From assembly GCA_005882895.1 (NCBI GenBank), contig VBBD01000020.1:1-48773 (forward strand): a stretch of DNA of 48,773 nt. The letters run 5' to 3'. Positions 39,505-47,061 of the stretch are shown piece by piece (positions within the stretch are counted from its first letter, which is position 1; every line of letters begins with the position of its first letter). The translations under genes were made by a program, and so were the position numbers. This DNA comes from Candidatus Bathyarchaeota archaeon. GTDB lineage: Archaea > Thermoproteota > Bathyarchaeia > 40CM-2-53-6. The notes beneath the pieces are model-generated. The model was given only the letters and a program-made list of their open reading frames with translations. It was not told the DNA's origin and did not search any database.

Positions 39505-39891
39505 CTACTGCCTCGCTGTTGGTGTACTTGTTTCGAAGCTTCTAGGACCAAGTGCATGATCGATGCGTTCTCTGTAGGCCGAAGCAGGATAGGCGCCTAT
39601 GAGGCTGTCCTTGACGATTCCGTTCTCAAACAACATGCTCGTCGGTATGCTCAAGATATCGTATTTCATTGCCAGCTGCTGGTTGTTGTCGACGTTAATC
39701 TTGACGAACTTTACTTTGCCGTTGTACTCTTCCGACAGGGCTTCGATAGTGGGCGCGATCATGTTGCAGGGTCCGCACCAGTCAGCATAGAAATCGACAA
39801 ACACCGGAACCTCTGATTGGAGAACAGTTGAATCGAAGTCGGATTCACTTACCAGAATGACTTTCTTGTTGCTAATTGCTTGCTTGTTCAT
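39505..39891 (-). CDS. trxA: thioredoxin
   Basis: The 128-residue protein has a complete thioredoxin fold. The active site DFYADWCGPCNMIAP (WCGPC near residue 38-42) is canonical, followed by KFVKINVDNNQQLAMKYDILSIPTSMLFENG with the cis-proline (SIPT) that faces the active site. It has about 15 extra residues at the start and a Ser/Thr-rich tail. It is the first gene of an operon with the zinc-ribbon protein. Divergent from arsR-like gene 40040; the shared 148-base gap contains repeated CATATCGA sites, so repression by that regulator is likely. Confidence 0.96.
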   Translation of the reverse strand: MNKQAISNKKVILVSESDFDSTVLQSEVPVFVDFYADWCGPCNMIAPTIEALSEEYNGKVKFVKINVDNNQQLAMKYDILSIPTSMLFENGIVKDSLIGAYPASAYRERIDHALGPRSFETSTPTARQ

Positions 39892-39922
39892 ACCTTTGTA
39901 ATCTGGCTGTTCTTGATATAAA

Positions 39923-40007
39923 CATATCGATAATCATCTATATGATTTTGTAGACAGGATCATCGAACGAGACATGTAACTCAAGTCCATAGATACATAT
40001 CGACATG
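39923..40007. promoter_or_regulatory. two CATATCGA operator sites between trxA and the ArsR gene
   Basis: Site 1 (39923-39944) is an imperfect palindrome, CATATCGATAATCATCTATA then TG; its halves agree at 9 of 11 bases. Site 2 (39996-40007) is CATATCGACATG. Site 1 lies next to the reverse-strand TATA-like TTTATATC (about 39914-39921) of trxA; site 2 lies 33-44 bases before the ArsR start. This placement fits a repressor blocking both promoters. Confidence 0.6.
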
Positions 40008-40039
40008 TTAATACGCACGCTGGCACTAGAGATCGGGTA

Positions 40040-40348
40040 ATGAAGCTCGCAACTGAAGAGTTCGACCGGATCAGCAAGGCCCTGGCGGATCCCCAGCGAC
40101 GCGAGATACTCCAGAAACTTGTCGCAAGGCGGATGAACTGCTCCGATGTTCATGCCATGTTCAATGTCTCCCAGCCTACCGTGTCCCACCATCTGAAGGA
40201 ACTTGCCATCGCCGGGATTTTGGACAAGGAAAAACAGGGCCAATTCTGCTTCTACCAAGTGAAGGCGGAGGTCTTGTCTGCCTACGTAGCAGAGCTGCAG
40301 CGACGCTTAGGCTTGGAAGCCATAGCAGTTGCTCCAAGAATGAAGTAG
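40040..40348 (+). CDS. ArsR-family transcription repressor
   Basis: The 102-residue winged-helix protein has the standard ArsR layout: FDRISKALADPQRREILQKLVARRMNCSDVHAMF, then the recognition helix VSQPTVSHHLKELAIAGIL and wing KEKQGQFCFYQVK. The metal-site motif ELCVCDL of classical ArsR/SmtB is absent (MNCSDVHAMF instead), leaving Cys in NCSD and QFCF as possible sensor thiols. Together with the divergent thioredoxin operon and the MFS exporter downstream, it may sense oxidants, electrophiles or drugs. The gene is followed by a small ORF and the exporter on the same strand. Confidence 0.92.
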   Translation: MKLATEEFDRISKALADPQRREILQKLVARRMNCSDVHAMFNVSQPTVSHHLKELAIAGILDKEKQGQFCFYQVKAEVLSAYVAELQRRLGLEAIAVAPRMK

Positions 40349-40374
40349 CATCGTACATAGACGCTCATCAATAC

Positions 40375-40383
40375 GTTTATATG
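40375..40383 (+). promoter_or_regulatory. TATA-like box before the small gene and MFS exporter
   Basis: GTTTATATG is 23-31 bases before the ATG at 40406, so the small gene and exporter probably have their own promoter rather than depending on the ArsR gene. Confidence 0.55.
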
Positions 40384-40405
40384 TTCACGACACACATAGG
40401 CGGAT

Positions 40406-40609
40406 ATGTCTGATCATTCAGAGCCTCACGAATCATTACACCTGACAGTCGTGCAGGAGTCAGCCAAGAATTACCAATCATTCCTCAACAAGAAGAAAAA
40501 CCTAACTGAGAAACGCTCGATCATATCCGCACTGCGAAAACTTTTCGCTGAACAGTTAGAACCCTTCAAACAGCATCCACATTCTGCGGACACTGCAGGA
40601 TTCAACTAG
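40406..40609 (+). CDS. 67-residue hypothetical protein
   Basis: ATG 40406 after a TATA-like box. The product is acidic then basic: MSDHSEPHESLHLTVVQES, AKNYQSFLNKKKNLTEKRSIISALRKLFAEQLEPFKQH, HPHSADTAGFN. It has no membrane segment and is mainly helical. It precedes the MFS exporter by 28 bases and probably shares its mRNA. Histidines at both ends (six in total) might bind metal. No family recognised. Confidence 0.55.
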   Translation: MSDHSEPHESLHLTVVQESAKNYQSFLNKKKNLTEKRSIISALRKLFAEQLEPFKQHPHSADTAGFN

Positions 40610-40637
40610 GATTCAACACTTTATCGAGTGAGACGGC

Positions 40638-42113
40638 TTGGAACAGGTAGCAATTCAGAAGAGCGATGGCGCTAAACCTAGAGTCTCCGCTCTCAATAAG
40701 CCTCGCACTCGACTAATTCTGATATTGATCATCGCCGCCGGGTTCCTAGACGTCATCGACTTCTCCATTGTCCAAGTTGCACTTCCAACAATACGGACAG
40801 AACTAGTTGTCTCGCTCGCGGAGAGCCAGTGGATCATAGGAGCATACGGACTCACATTGGCGGGATTCCTGATGCTCAGCGGCAGAGCAGGAGACATCTA
40901 TGGGCAAAAGAAACTGTTCGTCTTCGGAATCGTCCTGTTTACAGTCGCCTCTTTTACAGGAGGATTGGCCCCATCCCTTCTCTCCCTGATTGTATCCAGA
41001 GCGATTCAAGGCGTAGGAGCCGCCATCTCCACCGCCACAGCCTTCGCGATTCTCGTAACAACATTTCCTGAGGGAAGAGAAAGAAACCGCGCTCTAGGCA
41101 TATTCGTCGCAGTACTATCAGCGGGCTTCGCTGCAGGGTCCATCTCCGGAGGGGTCCTGACGGCTGCGTTCGGCTGGAGGTCCGTCCTCTTTGTCAACGT
41201 CCCGATCGGCATTGTCGCTGCCGTTCTCTCCCAGAAGTTTCTGGTAAACCACCCCGGGCGAGCACTGGACAAGCACCTGGATCTACCGGGTGCTCTGGCC
41301 GTAACGAGTGGACTAGTGCTGCTTGTATACGCATTGACAAATGCTGCAACCGACGGCTTCGTATCGGTTCAAACGATTCTGCCCCTTGGACTTTCTGCTG
41401 TCGTCCTGGCCGGATTCGTGGCAATAGAATATCGTTCCCAGTCGCCGCTTATGCCGCTGGCTTTCCTGCGACGCGGCACGGTCTTTACGGCGAACGTCCT
41501 GGCGTTGTTACTAACTGCATCCGCTGGAGGAGTAGTCTTCATACTGACCACCTTCCTTCAGCAAGTATCGGGCTACTCTGCTCTGGTTGCAGGCCTTGAA
41601 TTTGTCCCTGCTGCAATGATCTTCTTCTTTGTGGGAGGCTTTGGCTCATCACGCCTCGTAAACCGTTTCGGGTTGAAACTCGTCCTCGTAACCTCAATGA
41701 CCCTCATCACTCTGGGTTCTGCTCTACTTACTCAGATCACCGTCAATAGTGGGTACGTCGGCGTGCTGCCGGGCATGCTTATCTGGTCGCTTGGAGCAAG
41801 CATCGGATTTCCCGCACTGAATATCGCCGCACTGGCCGGAACCAAGCCGGGAGAAGAAGGCCTTGCCTCAGGAATAATTGGTACTTCTCAGCGAGTTGGC
41901 TTCCCACTGGGACTCGCGATACTGCTGACAATTGCAACTGTTACGGATCCGCCGCCGGTTGGAGCTACAAGCCAGTTAGGATCTTTGACAGGTGTCGTCA
42001 CTGGATTCCAGTACGCATTCTTAGCCTCCACGATTATCAGCGCAATAGGACTATTGATCGCTCTACGCGTCAAGAACCCCAGAATGAGGACTGAACAACC
42101 GATCTTCAGCTAA
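40638..42113 (+). CDS. MFS exporter, DHA2 (14-TM) family
   Basis: The protein has 491 residues from TTG 40638. The first TM is FLDVIDFSIVQVALPTIRTEL, in which the Asp is characteristic of drug:H+ antiporters. SQWIIGAYGLTLAGFLMLSGRAGDIYGQKKLFVFGI is motif A, SRAIQGVGAAISTATAFAIL motif B, and GFAAGSISGGVLTAAFGWRSVLFVNVPIG motif C. Fourteen TMs are expected. Probable proton-coupled exporter of organic toxicants. The context (ArsR repressor, small protein, thioredoxin) suggests an inducible stress or drug response. The gene ends next to a cupredoxin gene remnant. Confidence 0.92.
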   Translation: MEQVAIQKSDGAKPRVSALNKPRTRLILILIIAAGFLDVIDFSIVQVALPTIRTELVVSLAESQWIIGAYGLTLAGFLMLSGRAGDIYGQKKLFVFGIVLFTVASFTGGLAPSLLSLIVSRAIQGVGAAISTATAFAILVTTFPEGRERNRALGIFVAVLSAGFAAGSISGGVLTAAFGWRSVLFVNVPIGIVAAVLSQKFLVNHPGRALDKHLDLPGALAVTSGLVLLVYALTNAATDGFVSVQTILPLGLSAVVLAGFVAIEYRSQSPLMPLAFLRRGTVFTANVLALLLTASAGGVVFILTTFLQQVSGYSALVAGLEFVPAAMIFFFVGGFGSSRLVNRFGLKLVLVTSMTLITLGSALLTQITVNSGYVGVLPGMLIWSLGASIGFPALNIAALAGTKPGEEGLASGIIGTSQRVGFPLGLAILLTIATVTDPPPVGATSQLGSLTGVVTGFQYAFLASTIISAIGLLIALRVKNPRMRTEQPIFS

Positions 42114-42120
42114 AGCGCTT

Positions 42121-42207
42121 TTTCCTGCATTCACTCAAGGGGGCGTTTACAAGTACTATTGCACGCTCCATTCGTGGATGAAGGGAAACCTCACAGTGAC
42201 TGCCTAA
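42121..42207 (+). pseudogene. orphan C-terminal fragment of a cupredoxin gene
   Basis: Reading 42121-42207 gives FPAFTQGGVYKYYCTLHSWM then KGNLTVTA and a TAA. This is the copper-ligand end of a plastocyanin-like domain (Cys-x3-His-x2-Met in place). There is no N-terminal part: eight bases before lies the stop of the MFS gene. It resembles, but is not identical to, the tail of the membrane cupredoxin at 38213-39010 (YYCTLHPKM). It looks like the remains of a gene whose 5' part was lost when the exporter region arrived. Confidence 0.75.
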
Positions 42208-42328
42208 CAGCTAGGGGCCGTCTCAAAAGTGTAAGATAATCTTCAGCATGAGCAAGCACTAAGTACTCGATCATCGTAGCACGAGTGGCAAGTTCCTGAA
42301 ATCAGGCAGAGCCCTCTTCTAAGGTTCT

Positions 42329-42814
42329 ATGCAGTTCCCGAGTTATTCCGCGTTTCGAGGCTTGAAGGCGGGAGCGGTAGGCGGTGTTGTAGGCGCTCTG
42401 GTTCTGGGTGTTCTGGCAGGTCTCAGCGCGTTCGTTCTTGACCAGGAAGTGTTCTACGTGACCATTGCCGGGAAACTAGGATTGCCTTCTCCCTTCCTGT
42501 CCGGATGGGCAATACATTTTGCTGTGGGTATAGTCGCCGGGGGAATATTCATCGCAACAACCGCTCTGTTCAAACGGTTCGCACTTGATACAACCCGGAA
42601 GAGCTTCTGGGTTGGCCTACTGGGAGGGATAGCCATCTGGGTTCTTGTGTATGTGCCGATTACCGATCTTCTCGCCCCAGCGGACCTTTCGAACCTGATG
42701 TTCGACGGAGGCAGCTTCATCTTCCACCTAGTCTACGGGGTTGTAACGGCTCTCGTCTCCCTCTCTCTCATACGCCGGAGCGTCAGGACGAGAACACTGG
42801 CCCTCACTCGCTAG
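42329..42814 (+). CDS. four-TM membrane protein of unknown function
   Basis: The protein has 161 residues. Four hydrophobic segments: about 10-36 (GLKAGAVGGVVGALVLGVLAGLSAFVL), 57-82 (GWAIHFAVGIVAGGIFIATTALF), 92-114 (FWVGLLGGIAIWVLVYVPITDLL) and 126-148 (SFIFHLVYGVVTALVSLSLI). Glycine-rich TMs and a His in TM2 and TM4 (IHF, FHLVYG) resemble YagU/DUF1440-like membrane proteins. No clear family. It is convergent with the lamin-tail protein with only seven bases between them. Confidence 0.6.
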   Translation: MQFPSYSAFRGLKAGAVGGVVGALVLGVLAGLSAFVLDQEVFYVTIAGKLGLPSPFLSGWAIHFAVGIVAGGIFIATTALFKRFALDTTRKSFWVGLLGGIAIWVLVYVPITDLLAPADLSNLMFDGGSFIFHLVYGVVTALVSLSLIRRSVRTRTLALTR

Positions 42815-42821
42815 ACGTGGA

Positions 42822-43220
42822 CTAGATCGTTTTGAGAGTGACCACTTGGAGCGAGTCTATCTTATTCCCTACAGGGTCGAAAAGCGTGGCGGTATCCCCT
42901 TCGTTGTTCCAGACGAAAGCAAGTCTTCCCCAGTGTAGGACCCACTTTGATGGCTTTCCTTCTTCGAACGAATCTGTCCCTGGCCCAGTGTGAATGTAGG
43001 CTTTCTCACGTGAGGAAAGGGAGACTATATCCGGAAACGTGTAGACGTGGCGTCTCGCCCCCGTAGCAGTCTCATCTGTCAGGGTCCATCCCGCTAGGGA
43101 GATTTTTTCGTTTCCTTCGTTTTCTAGAACAACAAATTCTTCGTTTAGTCTGTCAGAAGCGTCTCTTCCATGTGGAATGTGGTTGATATGTTCAATGATA
43201 ATTCGGTTAGAGGTCTTCAT
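42822..43220 (-). CDS. lamin-tail domain (LTD) protein
   Basis: The 132-residue protein consists almost wholly of one LTD beta-sandwich: HIPHGRDASDRLNEEFVVLENEGNEKISLAGWTLTDET, YTFPDIVSLSSREKAYIHTGPG, WGRLAFVWNNEGDTATLFDPVGNKIDS. These are the motifs 'NEEfVvl.N.G...v.LsGWtl.D', 'v..HtG.G' and 'vWnn.GDtatL.d..G..vds'. LTDs of this type occur fused to nucleases and exported proteins in bacteria and archaea. Here there is neither signal peptide nor partner domain, so it is probably cytoplasmic. A TATA-like CCGATATAAG near 43239-43248 lies upstream. Confidence 0.85.
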   Translation of the reverse strand: MKTSNRIIIEHINHIPHGRDASDRLNEEFVVLENEGNEKISLAGWTLTDETATGARRHVYTFPDIVSLSSREKAYIHTGPGTDSFEEGKPSKWVLHWGRLAFVWNNEGDTATLFDPVGNKIDSLQVVTLKTI

Positions 43221-43301
43221 AGAGTGAATATTGGAGAAATCCGATATAAGAGTTGAAGGGATGATCTTAGTTCTTAAGGACCACAGAGTTACGTTTGACT
43301 T

Positions 43302-43688
43302 ATGGCGGGACGAGCTTCGTCGGCTAAGGGCCTGGAGTGGGTCGAGGCCAGGGTCTCGAACTATGAAGAGATGAAGAAATTCTATAGAGGCATTCTGGAT
43401 CTGTCATTGAACTTCGAGGAGGAGCGCAAAGATTTCATCCAGTTCAAAGTGGGCCCGTCAAAAACCTACCTTGCTCTGCTGGACACTAAAAAGACAGGAA
43501 TGACACGGTCGAAGGGTTTCGTTCCAACATTCGAAGTACCTGATCTTGACAAATTTATCCGGTCTATGAAGGAGAAAAGGGTGAGAGTTGGCAGAAGAGT
43601 AGCGGAGGGCGATCATGTCCGTCTGGTTGATTTCTACGACCCCAACGGCAATCTCCTCCAGGCATTTGAGTGGAAACAAAAAAAGTGA
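43302..43688 (+). CDS. VOC-superfamily (glyoxalase/dioxygenase-like) protein
   Basis: The 128-residue protein has two beta-alpha-beta-beta-beta units. First: LEWVEARVSNYEEMKKFYRGILDLSLNFEEERKDFIQFKVGPSKTYLALL. Second: VPTFEVPDLDKFIRSMKEKRV, then DHVRLVDFYDPNGNLLQAFEW with the FYDPNGN turn typical of the family and the final Glu as a metal ligand. The usual first-strand His ligand is replaced (VEARV), so the metal site may be incomplete. Could be a resistance or isomerase-type protein; substrate unknown. Confidence 0.82.
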   Translation: MAGRASSAKGLEWVEARVSNYEEMKKFYRGILDLSLNFEEERKDFIQFKVGPSKTYLALLDTKKTGMTRSKGFVPTFEVPDLDKFIRSMKEKRVRVGRRVAEGDHVRLVDFYDPNGNLLQAFEWKQKK

Positions 43689-43830
43689 GGCTGCTCTCGG
43701 AGGGCATTCGCAGAATTAGCCACGTCAGGGTGAGGCTGAGTCTGCGTTTTCGGAATCACGGTTCTGCCTCGCTTAAGTAGCGCGCACCGGAGAAACAAGG
43801 GTCCATACTCTATCGGGGTCTAACTGCGTT

Positions 43831-44394
43831 TTGTCCAAGGGCTTCAGCAAATGGATCTACCGTCTAACACTGGCAAGATGGTACTACAATTATGCGTGGG
43901 GCTGGGTCATAGGATACTTCCTCAGCACCTTCACGATGATTGTGACGATCTACTACCTGATACCCGGTTTACGCGATCTGGTCTCGTTTCCATTATTTCT
44001 CGGGAGTTCGGGAATCTTTCTCGTCGGGGGAGGTTGGGTGCTGGGGAAGGTGTTGGTGAAACGGTTCAAAATCCAGCCGATAGAGAACTATATTTCGAGT
44101 GAGGTTAACCCGTTTACGAATGCTTCGTTGACGGCGAAGGAGAGGGTGTACTGGAATGCGATGGTGGTCTTGCTAAAGAAGGAAATGGCGAGAGCGCCGG
44201 ACACTGAGGTGCAGAAGTGTGTCGAACAGATGAACATGTACATCCATGGTCAGGTCCCGTTCAACTTCGACGAGCTAGACAACTTCCAACTAGGCGAACA
44301 ACAGGATCTCGGCGTGCCCCTGTCGAAGAACGTGACGAAATTGTCTCTGGCTACGGAGCTGGACGAAGGCCCAGAGGCAGCAGTGTCAAACTAG
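43831..44394 (+). CDS. two-TM membrane protein of unknown function
   Basis: The protein has 187 residues from TTG 43831. Two membrane segments: about 24-46 (WGWVIGYFLSTFTMIVTIYYLIPG) and 50-74 (LVSFPLFLGSSGIFLVGGGWVLGKVLV). A cytoplasmic domain of about 110 residues follows with an ordered middle (FKIQPIENYISSEVNPFTNASLTAKERVYWNAMVVLLKKEM) and an acidic, disordered tail. No family recognised. It is on the same strand as the nitronate monooxygenase gene but 97 bases away. Confidence 0.65.
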   Translation: MSKGFSKWIYRLTLARWYYNYAWGWVIGYFLSTFTMIVTIYYLIPGLRDLVSFPLFLGSSGIFLVGGGWVLGKVLVKRFKIQPIENYISSEVNPFTNASLTAKERVYWNAMVVLLKKEMARAPDTEVQKCVEQMNMYIHGQVPFNFDELDNFQLGEQQDLGVPLSKNVTKLSLATELDEGPEAAVSN

Positions 44395-44491
44395 GAGCAT
44401 GCCCATCTTTGCCACCGACTGGTTTTGCCAATTCTGATAATCCTCAGAAAGACCTAAGTCGTCAATTCCAGATCTAACGCCCTGTCGTCTC

Positions 44492-45478
44492 ATGCTCAAA
44501 ACAAAGTTCACCGAGTTAACGGGTTGCAGAGTGCCGATACAAATGGCAGCCATCGGATCACTTGCAAGACCGCCGCTGGCTGCCGCCGTTTCTAATGCTG
44601 GCGGTCTGGGCATGCTACAACTGTCAGGTTTCACGCCGGAGCAAGCGACAAGGTCGCTGGACGAAGTTCGAAAACGCACCCGAAACGTGTTTGGAGCTAA
44701 CTTCATCGTCACAGAAGCGTGGTATCCTGATCTGGAAGAGCTTCGGGAAGTTGTAGAGACCGCTTCGAAACATGCCAAGGTTGTCGAGTTTTTCTATCGC
44801 CAGCCAGATTCGTCGCTTGTCGAGCTAGTGCACAAGAACGGAGCGTTAGCCTCGTGGCAAGTAGGCTCGAACGATGAGGCAGTGGCCGCAACTAAGGCTG
44901 GTTGTGATCTGATTGTCGCTCAGGGTATCGAGGCTGGCGGTCATATCCGGGGGAAGATCGGGTTACTCTCTTTGCTCGAGCAAGTATTGGATTCTGTTAC
45001 TGTGCCGGTGTTGGCGGCGGGTGGTATTGGCAGTGGCAGGGCGATGGCCGCCGCGTTAGCCGCGGGTGCGTCTGGGGTCCGGGTTGGGACGCGTTTCATA
45101 GTTGCTGAAGAGGCGGAGGCTCACCCTCAGTACCAGAAAGCGTTGATCGGGGCGGAGCCGGAGGATACCGTTGTTACGGAGGTCTTTTCAGAAAACTGGC
45201 CCAACGCGCCGCACCGTGTCCTGCGGTCGAGCGTCGAGGCCGCTCAGGCGTTCAAGGGAGAAATCGTTGGACAGCGAAGGCTCGCGTCAAGTGGTGAGAT
45301 GGCACCAGCGAAGCGTTTCGAGTCGATCACCATGACCCGGGACACGACCGGGACGCTTGAGGCTATGCCTCACTGGGCCGGAGAATCGGTCGCTAGTGTC
45401 GAGAAGGTCCAGCCGGCAGCGTTGATCATAGACGAGCTCATGTCGGAAGCAGAGAGGCTCCTGCACAACTGGAAGTAG
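44492..45478 (+). CDS. nitronate monooxygenase (2-nitropropane dioxygenase family)
   Basis: FMN-dependent TIM-barrel enzyme that oxidises alkyl nitronates, or a related flavoprotein. The 328-residue protein begins FTELTGCRVPIQMAAIGSLARPPLAAAVSNAGGLGML, the family signature. Flavin-binding and active-site loops follow: FGANFIVTEAW, ASWQVGSNDEAVAATKAGCDLIVAQGIEAGGHIRG with the GGH motif, VPVLAAGGIGSGRAMAAALAAGASGVRVGTRFIVAEEAEAHPQYQKAL. The C terminus is complete. No operon partner is evident. Confidence 0.92.
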   Translation: MLKTKFTELTGCRVPIQMAAIGSLARPPLAAAVSNAGGLGMLQLSGFTPEQATRSLDEVRKRTRNVFGANFIVTEAWYPDLEELREVVETASKHAKVVEFFYRQPDSSLVELVHKNGALASWQVGSNDEAVAATKAGCDLIVAQGIEAGGHIRGKIGLLSLLEQVLDSVTVPVLAAGGIGSGRAMAAALAAGASGVRVGTRFIVAEEAEAHPQYQKALIGAEPEDTVVTEVFSENWPNAPHRVLRSSVEAAQAFKGEIVGQRRLASSGEMAPAKRFESITMTRDTTGTLEAMPHWAGESVASVEKVQPAALIIDELMSEAERLLHNWK

Positions 45479-45567
45479 AGACCCTCGCCAGCACTGAACT
45501 AACCCGGCGGAAAATGGTCCATCTCGTAAACTCTATTATCGCAAACTAGTTCTCGCGGTCTCTAGTA

Positions 45568-46596
45568 ATGCTGCGAAGGTTTCGCATAGGTGCATTCCGC
45601 CCGGCCCTGTCCTTCATCGGTCTATTGTCATTCATTACCAGCTTCTTCGGGTCACGGCTTTTTGCGACACTCAATCCTACGATCGTGATTCAACAACAAG
45701 GAATTCACTTCCACCATTTCTGGTATGGGATAGCTTTGATGGGGATTGCAGGGTGGCTTGCGATTACCTGGAAGAGTGAGCGGCTTGACAGGGCATACGC
45801 GGTGATGTATGGTCTCGGAGCCGGGTTCATCGGCGACGAGGTCGGACTCCTACTTACTCTCAACAACTACCAGTCTGAGCTGACCTATGATTTTTTCATC
45901 GGAGCCATCTCGGCTAGTGTCCTTCTTCTCTTAGTCATCCGGTATCGTGTCGTGCTGAAGAGAGAAGTGTCGTATCTGATGACCCGCGAAGGGCTGGCTC
46001 TTCTAGGCGTGTTCGTTACAGGATTCTCTTTCATCCTCTTTGCGTTCGGGTCGTTGAGCTTCGGAACGCCCCTCGCTCTCGTTGGAATCATCGTCATACT
46101 CAGAGAGGTATTCGTGAAGCATGACACTGTTCTTGAAGGTAGAATGCCTAGAGGCGTCACCGTCATCGCGGCGTTGTCCATTCTCGGTGGGGCAAACCTC
46201 ATACTTGCCGGAGTTGGAAACATTCTCTTTCCGCCAGTTAATGTGTCCGACCTTGCAGGAGCAGGTCTCTCGTCCGGAACTATTGGACTAATCTCAACAA
46301 TATTTTCGCTTCTGGCGTTCGTCGCATTGGGTCTGGGCTCTCTCAAGATTCTGGCGGGGCTGGTGCTCCGGACGGGCAAGAGCTGGGCTTGGAGTCTTGG
46401 AATAGCAACAAGCATATCTTCGATTTTCTTGGACGCATCCTCGCTGGGTACAAGTCCTGAATTGCTTTCTGGATTGCTCACAGGGAACGGTATCGAGTTT
46501 CCGACATCCATCATCGCGATTATCTATCTTACGAGGCCGTATGTGAAAGCCTTCTACAGAAAGGCCCTCGGCGGTCCCAGAAACGAAAAGCTCTGA
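45568..46596 (+). CDS. polytopic membrane protein of unknown function
   Basis: The 342-residue protein has about nine TMs. A His-rich entry (QQQGIHFHHFWYGIALMGIAGWLAI, about 42-66) and GLGAGFIGDEVGLLLTLNNY (about 82-101) are striking; they are found in a group of conserved membrane proteins whose function I do not know. The second half (RMPRGVTVIAALSILGGANLILAGVGNILF... LGLGSLKILAGLVLRTGKSWAWSLGI) resembles a separate DUF2127-like four-TM unit, so the gene may be a fusion. It converges on the DUF1634 gene. Confidence 0.65.
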   Translation: MLRRFRIGAFRPALSFIGLLSFITSFFGSRLFATLNPTIVIQQQGIHFHHFWYGIALMGIAGWLAITWKSERLDRAYAVMYGLGAGFIGDEVGLLLTLNNYQSELTYDFFIGAISASVLLLLVIRYRVVLKREVSYLMTREGLALLGVFVTGFSFILFAFGSLSFGTPLALVGIIVILREVFVKHDTVLEGRMPRGVTVIAALSILGGANLILAGVGNILFPPVNVSDLAGAGLSSGTIGLISTIFSLLAFVALGLGSLKILAGLVLRTGKSWAWSLGIATSISSIFLDASSLGTSPELLSGLLTGNGIEFPTSIIAIIYLTRPYVKAFYRKALGGPRNEKL

Positions 46597-46613
46597 ACCA
46601 GGGATTGTTCGGA

Positions 46614-47024
46614 TCAACCGTTGAAGAGCGGGATCAGGGGCGTCGCCAGTATGCTGAAGAGAAGAATCGCTAGAACCGCTGCTGTCAAGTAGACAAACAT
46701 CCTGTCCTTCTCGGCGGCGAAAAGGAAGAGAGAAAGTGCGACTCTCGCAACGGGAGTGGCGAGAAGTACGAGGAAGCCTAGCTCTATCAACGAAAAAGGG
46801 TCGAGAGATCCAAGTCCTATGGCTATGCCAGTGAGGCTGACCGGGAAGGTGCCGTGGGGAACTAAGCTTGGATTGTATGCGAGGTATGCAGACGTATCGT
46901 CGAGGGAATGGTTAGCCACGAATAGTGTTGTTCCGATGGCGATTATGATGCCCGAAAGAACGACGCCGGCCCTCAGTACTATTCCGAGGATGTTGTTCAT
47001 CGAACTGGGATCTTTCAGGTTCAC
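46614..47024 (-). CDS. DUF1634 membrane protein
   Basis: The protein has 136 residues from GTG 47024. Three TMs: about 14-33 (VLRAGVVLSGIIIAIGTTLFVA), 78-97 (DPFSLIELGFLVLLATPVARVALSL) and 108-130 (MFVYLTAAVLAILLFSILATPLIPL). The pattern fits DUF1634, which almost always neighbours a TauE-type exporter. It follows the tauE-like gene by 37 bases on the same strand, so they form an operon. Probably an accessory membrane subunit. Confidence 0.85.
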   Translation of the reverse strand: MNLKDPSSMNNILGIVLRAGVVLSGIIIAIGTTLFVANHSLDDTSAYLAYNPSLVPHGTFPVSLTGIAIGLGSLDPFSLIELGFLVLLATPVARVALSLFLFAAEKDRMFVYLTAAVLAILLFSILATPLIPLFNG

Positions 47025-47061
47025 CGTCTAACCCTCTGTTTCTCCTGGTCCCGCATCAGAG

